In this document: in pieces, positions 58,238 to 64,000 of the stretch | Layout: each line of letters begins with the position of its first letter | Numbering within the stretch: the first letter of the stretch is position 1 | Source of the DNA: Straminergon stramineum | Taxonomy: Eukaryota; Streptophyta; Bryopsida; Hypnales; Calliergonaceae | Assembly (NCBI GenBank): GCA_963920665.1 | Contig: OY987267.1 | Location: forward strand, 23,498,001-23,562,000 | DNA: 64,000 bases | Direction: 5' to 3' | Notes under the pieces: generated by a model | The model's input: only the letters and a program-made list of their open reading frames with translations | Told to the model about the DNA's origin: nothing | The model's database searches: none | Made by a program: the position numbers and the translations under genes

Positions 58238-60175
58238 AGGCAACAACGGTATGAGAGACTGAAGCCAAGAATTGGTCCGGAAGTTGAATAATAAAGGTAA
58301 GGTTCAAATACTAAATTATAGTGCATTGAAGTTTCAAAATTCTCTCAAGTTCTTAAACTAAAGCATTCATTCATACTTCTACAAATAAGTTGGAAGTTCA
58401 CTTGAATTTGCCAAAACCACAACAAGTTTGCAAAACAAGATCCATGAATTGAAATAACCAAAAGAAGAGAAGAAGTAAGGAGTAGGAGGGAGACGAAGAG
58501 AAGGAATCTAGATAATTAATGAGGTAAGAATCTTTTGCATTTTATTTTATTCTAATTACTATTCACTAAGTTGTTGGTTAGTCATTGATTATGATTCTTT
58601 TAGAAATTAGAAGGCTAGGCTTTGGTTAGGTTTTGTTTTGTTAGGCTTAATAAGACAAATAGATAAAGACAAAACGCCAACTAATATCTTTTGAAAGATT
58701 AGGAATTTACAAAATAATTAGGATTTATTAGATTTGATTTGATTTAGCGGATTTAAAAGGTTTTGCGGTATTGAAATAATTTCTAATAAATTAGGAATTG
58801 TTTTAAATACAACCAAAATTAATTAAATCCCATAACCATTAGTAGGAAAATAAAAATTGAAATTGAAGCACAACATCGAACAAGGATTGATTTCAAATGG
58901 CGTGATGAATTAGCGAAATGGAGGATGGAGCGGGATACTATGAAACCATTCACCTCGTAATTCTCGATGACGGTACAATCGATCATTTCATGGGAAAGGC
59001 ACGTTAAAATTCTTTATATTTCATTTCAATTTGATTAAAATCTCACTTGGCAAAATAAACCATTGGAACCTTTAGGAAAATTAGAAAAGAAAATTAACAT
59101 TGTTCGTTTAGACTAAGAAATAATTAATGAATGAAATTTAACTCGTTAGACTTTTTAAACCAAATTTCATTCATTAATAATTTTTAAGAATTTAGTTTTT
59201 AGTGTTTTACCTTGTTGGAAAGGTAATTTCTGAATTTTCATAAAACCCTAAAAATACTAATTTTAGAATAGAAAATTTAGTTTACGATAGATTAGAAGAT
59301 AATTAAAAAGAATTTCTAAAGAATCTTTAAGGAATAATTTAAATTAGGAATCAATTAGGGAATCTTTTGAAGATTCCAGAACCTCTTTTCATTTAAAAAA
59401 TACTTTAATTTTAAATGAGAAAAGGTTGGATGAAGTTTGATTTCAATTTGGATGAAATTCTTTAATTAGTAGTCAAATTAGGTTTAGTCTTAGAATTAGG
59501 TAACTAACATGATTAAAAACTTAAACCTAAAATTTAGATTTATTTCAATTAGTTTTACTATTTTTAATTTGTGGATGAAGGTTGTGATGTAGTTTAGGGA
59601 TCAATATTTCATCCATTCATTTCTCTCATTAGGAAAGTCAGAATTTAACTTGCTTTACCTTTCTGGAAAGAGAAAATTACATTCTATAAATTAGGTTAGA
59701 TTGATGTTAGTTTGGATTTATCTTTTGATTAGTTATTTGATTTAGTTAACCATAGTTTTAAAATTAGGATTTAAATGATTTAAGTTCAATTTGGATATTT
59801 AAAAACAAAGTGTCCATTGCTTGGAAGGTGCGAATTGAACTTAGATTAAGAACACCCTAAAAGAAATTGATTTAACCAGCCGTTAGAACTCGTGTGCACG
59901 TTTTAACTCGAAGGGTGGAGTTTAAAACACTCACAAGTGTACATTGGTGAAGGTGGTGATGAGGGTATGCTATGACATGTTGGATGAAGTAATGGGGAGA
60001 GAGTTGGGAGCAATTGACGATGAGTGTTGCGAGGCTTGCTGAAGAATTGGAGTGCAAAGAGGTGTAGGTGTAGTTGCGTCGAAGAGAGAAGATGTGGTTT
60101 GGCCATGAGGGGGATTGCAGGGTTCCATTGCAGTAGGTAGTAAGTACTACGTTGTGAGACAAGGTGAGATGCCAG
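58238..60175. other. Gene-free AT-rich spacer
   Basis: No gene. A perfect 17-bp inverted repeat (attaatgaatgaaattt at 59123-59139, complement at 59162-59178) surrounds a 22-base loop. Confidence 0.45.
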
Positions 60176-61555
60176 TGTCGAGTAGAGAGGCCTTGCCTTG
60201 GGAAAACGCAGGGCTTCTAGCTACAACTAGATGTGGTTCAAATAATGGAAGATCCCGTGACCAAAGTCACAAACATAATAATAAATCCTTCAATGATGCC
60301 ATATGAACCAAAATACTATCACCCTTCCATACACCCCTCCAAAGATGTCATGGAGTCTCAATATACTCCATGTATGGTAAAAAATTGTAGAAACAAAGTC
60401 ATATCCTTCATGAACTCCCCTCGAAGAAATATCTGATAGTTGATTGAGTGCCACGTTCGCTATACAATTCAAAACTAAGAGTGTGATATGACTCTAGAAA
60501 GTTAACAAAAAGTTCTAGTACCTCTCCAAAATTCACTCAAAACTAAGATACTTTCCGACTTTTATGGTCGGTCAAAGTTCACCCTTCTCAACTCAAAGGC
60601 AGCTCACCTATACTTCACTCTCAAGCTCATAACTTTCACATACTACCTCCAAATCAAGAAAATAAACTCATTTTGGAAAGCTAACATAAACATCTACAAG
60701 CTCTCCAAGTTTCACTCAAATACAAAGTACTTTCCACATTTCATAGCCTTTCAAAACTTACTTGGAAACTCGAAAGTATCCCTTCATCCTTTCACTCTCA
60801 AGCCCATAACTTTCTCATACTACCTCCAAATCAAGAAAATAAACCCATTTTGAAAAGCTAACATGAACATCTACAAGCTCCCTAAGTTTCACTCAAAAAT
60901 AAAGTATTTTACACATTTCATAACCTTTCAAAGCTCACTCTCTTGAAAGTTTGAGGCAGCTTCACAACACTTCACTCTCAAACTCATAACTTACACATAC
61001 TAACTCCAAACTTCATGAGTGATAGCTTTTTGAAAACACAAAAAAAAGATACACAAGCTCTCAAAATTTCATTACCAAAAACTTCATGTACAAAGTGCTA
61101 TCCCCTCCCAAAGTGACGGCTTCCCTAAGCAAACAAGGAGGAGGAAGAAGATGATCCTCAACCTCATCCGCAACCTCAACCTTCATGCCATCCACCTAAG
61201 TTAGTGGATTTTGGCCACTAAGATGCCACATGGGCCATAATACCCACATGGGCCACTTCCTATTCTCGATAAGTCTATCTATATCATCTACGTGGATTTC
61301 TAATGCATTAAAAATAAAAATAAGGTAAAACAAGCTTTACCTTTTATTTTTACAACTTCAAACAAACTAACTAACATATTAAAATATCTTCTAGTATAGA
61401 AATCAAAGAACTAAATGTTTGTCAAATAGAGGTAAAAAAAAAAGAATTCAAGTGGATAACCCCATTTGTTTCTTGAAACTCTAGAAAAAAAACCCTCCAA
61501 TTTAACAAACAATTATGCATTTTCACATAATGAACACATTTATAATACGACAACG
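60176..61555 (-). repeat. LTR-like repeat R3, minus-strand copy
   Basis: The inverted partner of 16443-17832 over its full length, with the same three tandem units (60480-61020). On the minus strand it ends TCGACA at 60176 and begins (C)GTTGTCG at 61555. It starts 165 bases past the copia stop at 61720, where a 3' LTR would be expected. No purine tract is obvious just before it, which weakens the LTR reading. Confidence 0.6.
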
Positions 61556-61719
61556 AGAATTTACTTCTGTTGGGCTAATTGCTCACGGGAGATGACAAGA
61601 TACAAGGGCGCAAAGCATAAGAGCTTCAAGACGTTTGATGAGGTTGAACAATACTTGTTCCAAGTTGCGGGGATATAGATGTATGTGAATATAATTGTCA
61701 AGTGCAATGTGAAGCTAGT

Positions 61720-62203
61720 TTAGGGTTCTCTCAATGTAGCCAAATGATGTAATCCCAGGGAGGTTTTGTGCTGATGGAACTTCACTTTGCCTAGGGATTT
61801 TGTAAGTGCATTAGCTGGCTGATCATGTGTGTTAATATAATGCAATTGGATTTCTCTACCTAAGATTCTCTCTCGAATAAAATGATAGTGAATCTCAATG
61901 TGTTTAGAACGTGCATGAAACACAGGGTTGTAGGAGAGTTTTATGGCACCTTGGTTGTCACAATGTATTGTAATAGTAGAATGCGATGTTGTTACGGAAG
62001 TATTGGTTGTGGACACAGAAGATGTCGGCTGGAGTTCATATAGCAATCGGTGGAGACAAACCACTTCTTGAGCACCATCGTTGAGAGCCCTGTACTCTGA
62101 CTTGGTTGAGGAATGTGAGATAGTCAATTGTCATTTACTTTGCCATGTAATAGGTCCACCAGCCATCGTAAAAATATATGCTTTGGTAGAATGGTGAGTT
62201 TCG
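61720..62203 (-). pseudogene. Copia RNase H domain
   Basis: After a frameshift near 62200 the frame reads AGGPITWQSK, a TGA at 62131-62133, then TISHSSTKSEYRAL, ITIHCDNQGAIKLSYNPVFH and ARSKHIEIHYHFIRE, the canonical copia RNase H series. It ends with DQPANALTKSLGKVKFHQ and a stop at 61720-61722. Confidence 0.88.
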
Positions 62204-63065
62204 GGGTAGGAGCCCAATTGGCGTCCATGTAGCTAGTAATGGTGAGCGGAGTGTCAACACAATAAAGGATGCCAAAATCCAAAGAACCTTGAAGATAGTG
62301 GAGGAGATGTTTGGCAGTGTCCAAGTGAGCTTCTTGAGGTTGAGCCATGTAGTTGTTGAGGTGATTGACAATGTAGGTGATGTTTGGGCGGGTAATGGTA
62401 AGGAAGATTAATTTTCCCACAAGGTGACAATAGAACGTAGAGTCAATGTACAAGGAGTGCATGTCTGTAACAAGAATATGGCCTTTAGGTAATGGAGTCA
62501 GTGCTGGTTTGCAGGTTGCCATTCCAAATTCTTGAAGGATTGATTGTGTGTAGTCTCTCAGATGGAAAAAGATCCCAAGAATAACGTGTTCAAATGTGAT
62601 GCCGAGGTAATGTTGAATCTTGCCAAGGTCAATCATTTCAAATTCTGTGTGCAAGAATCGTTTGAGCTAGTATATGAGAGTGTTAGAGCTGCCAGTGATG
62701 AATAAGTCATCGACGTAGAGCATGAGTATCAGTGTCTCACCCTGGTGATGCATGTAATACATATTGCCGTTCGATTTACTACGGTGTAGTCCGATGCGGC
62801 ATAGGACAATGTCGATGCAATTGTACCAGGTTCCAGGACTTTGCTTCAGATTGTAGAGAGATTTGTTTAGTCGGCAAACTAGCTTCTTGTAACCATAGGC
62901 TCGAAAACTAGGGGGTTGATTCATGTAAACACGCTCCTTAAGCAATCCATGCAAGAAAGCGATACATACGTCCATATGATGGATGTTCCATCATTTAGTA
63001 GCAACAAGAGCTATGGTGGTGCAGATGGTGGCCCATTTTATGACTGGGGTGAAAGTCTCATTCTA
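62204..63065 (-). pseudogene. Copia reverse transcriptase (RVT_2)
   Basis: NETFTPVI opens the domain after TAG 63063-63065. Then come MDVCIAFLHG (catalytic Asp, with AFLHG), KSLYNLKQSPGTWY, LYVDDLFITG (the YVDD catalytic pair) and FEMIDLGKIQHYLGI. TGA at 62991-62993 and TAG at 62667-62669 break it. Near 62200 the reading leaves this frame. Confidence 0.88.
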
Positions 63066-64000
63066 GTCAATTCCAAGTCATTGCTCAAAACCACAGGCTA
63101 CCAGATGAGCCTTCTTGATTGGAGGTTGGCCATTGATAGCAGGTTTGATTTTGAAGACCCACTTGCAAGTGATAGCGCATTTGCTAGGGGGAAGCGACTC
63201 TAAATCCTAGGTGTTGTTTTTCCAAATGGAATCTATTTCTTCTTGCATAGCTAGTCGCCATCTTGAATCAATTGTGGCTTGTTTGAATGTGACATCGGCA
63301 AGGTCAAGGTCTACAGGTGTTGTTGGGGAGGAAATAGATGGATCGTTGGGATCAACGGTTGTAACGGTGCAAATGTCAAAGTTATCTATAGATAGACATA
63401 GGTCATACCCGTCTAGCCGAATATTCTGACATCTAGGTCGTTGGGATCGACGGGAAAGCGGTTGCGGAAGATCAGGAATGGAAAGATTGGTTGATATAGT
63501 AGGATGTTAGGAATCGACAGGAAATTCGGGAGGGAGTTGTGATTGCTGGGATGGAGTGATGGGAGATGTTGAAGAAGTGGGGTCCAGAGAGATTAGAGAT
63601 GAGATTGGAGTGGACAGGGGTGCCGGACCAATGCATGGGAAAGGTGCAGGTTTAGGGGGAAGAATATGGAGTTTGGACTGTGGCTTTGGGATTAACAGAT
63701 GTGAGGGGATTCTATCTAAGAAGGAAGGATTGACGAGAGGCTCTGTGGTTTCAGAGATGAACGGAGTAAGGTTGGATTCATCAAACCTAACATCTTGTCT
63801 TATAAGGATGTGACAAGTTTGGTGATTGTAGCACCTATAGGCTTTATAATGCTCATCATAGCCGATCAAGATTCTGGGAATGACCTTGGGGTCGAATTTT
63901 TGGTGTTTGTGGTCAGGAACGCGGCAGTAAGCTATGCAACCTATGGCACAAAGATGTGAGAGATTTGGTTTGATACTGATAAAGGCTTCCTCTAGGGTTT
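63066..64000 (-). pseudogene. Copia integrase C-terminal region and linker
   Basis: In one frame from the window edge: KPNLSHLCAIGCIAYCRVPD then ILIGYDEHYKAYRCY, the typical end of copia integrase, followed by a Pro/Ser-rich linker. Stops at 63507-63509 (TAA), 63207-63209 (TAG) and 63078-63080 (TGA) interrupt it. The piece WRLAMQEEID just before the RT is also characteristic. Confidence 0.82.

Larger units (their letters stand above)
61720..64000 (-). mobile_element. Ty1/copia retrotransposon, pol region, cut by window edge
   Basis: A minus-strand polyprotein relic: the integrase end enters at 64000, followed by a linker, reverse transcriptase and RNase H, ending at the stop at 61720. This integrase-RT-RNase H order defines copia elements. 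At least seven stops and one frameshift disable it. The 5' half (gag, protease, integrase core, 5' LTR) lies beyond the window; the 3' LTR may be 60176-61555. Confidence 0.9.

Overview
This is nuclear DNA of a land plant with a large, repeat-rich genome. The evidence is a legume-lectin receptor-like kinase (LecRK), a plant-type LINE whose ORF1 carries a CCHC zinc knuckle, a Ty1/copia polyprotein, and Harbinger- and CACTA-type MITEs. One gene in 64 kb, AT-rich spacers and old, diverged repeats would suit a gymnosperm or another large-genome lineage. That placement is inference. No tRNA, rRNA or CRISPR array was seen.

Layout. 0-6.5 kb: a dispersed noncoding repeat (called R1 here), split by a 3.5 kb insertion holding a pseudogene with nine in-frame stops. 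6.9-13.9 kb: a full-length minus-strand LINE with a poly(A) tail and 14-bp target-site duplications; ORF1 is open and ORF2 is broken. 14-22.6 kb: MITEs, a 1.39-kb LTR-like repeat (R3), a tandem array with a period near 340 bp, and foldbacks. 22.8-28.9 kb: a second R1 copy carrying a Harbinger-type MITE and a TTAA-flanked insert. 31.26-33.59 kb: the only convincing intact host gene, an intronless L-type LecRK. 36.5-41.5 kb: a third R1 copy carrying a 640-bp element with 18-bp inverted ends flanked by TTAA. 42.1-49.6 kb: a MITE, then two long inverted arms (R4) around a decayed ORF of unknown family. 47-52.4 kb: four CACTA-like foldbacks. 55.6-58.3 kb: a promoter-like TATA box and GC-rich short tandem repeats, probably retrotransposon remains. 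60.2-64 kb: the inverted copy of R3, followed by a minus-strand copia pol pseudogene cut by the window edge.

Most of the biology here is transposon biology. The R1 copies act as an internal clock: comparing them exposes later insertions and, in several cases, their empty sites. The most unusual signal is a set of element ends joined to TTAA and beginning CCC(C), which resembles piggyBac-type target choice. All repeat relationships were judged by eye and need alignment; boundaries of old repeats are approximate to tens of bases.
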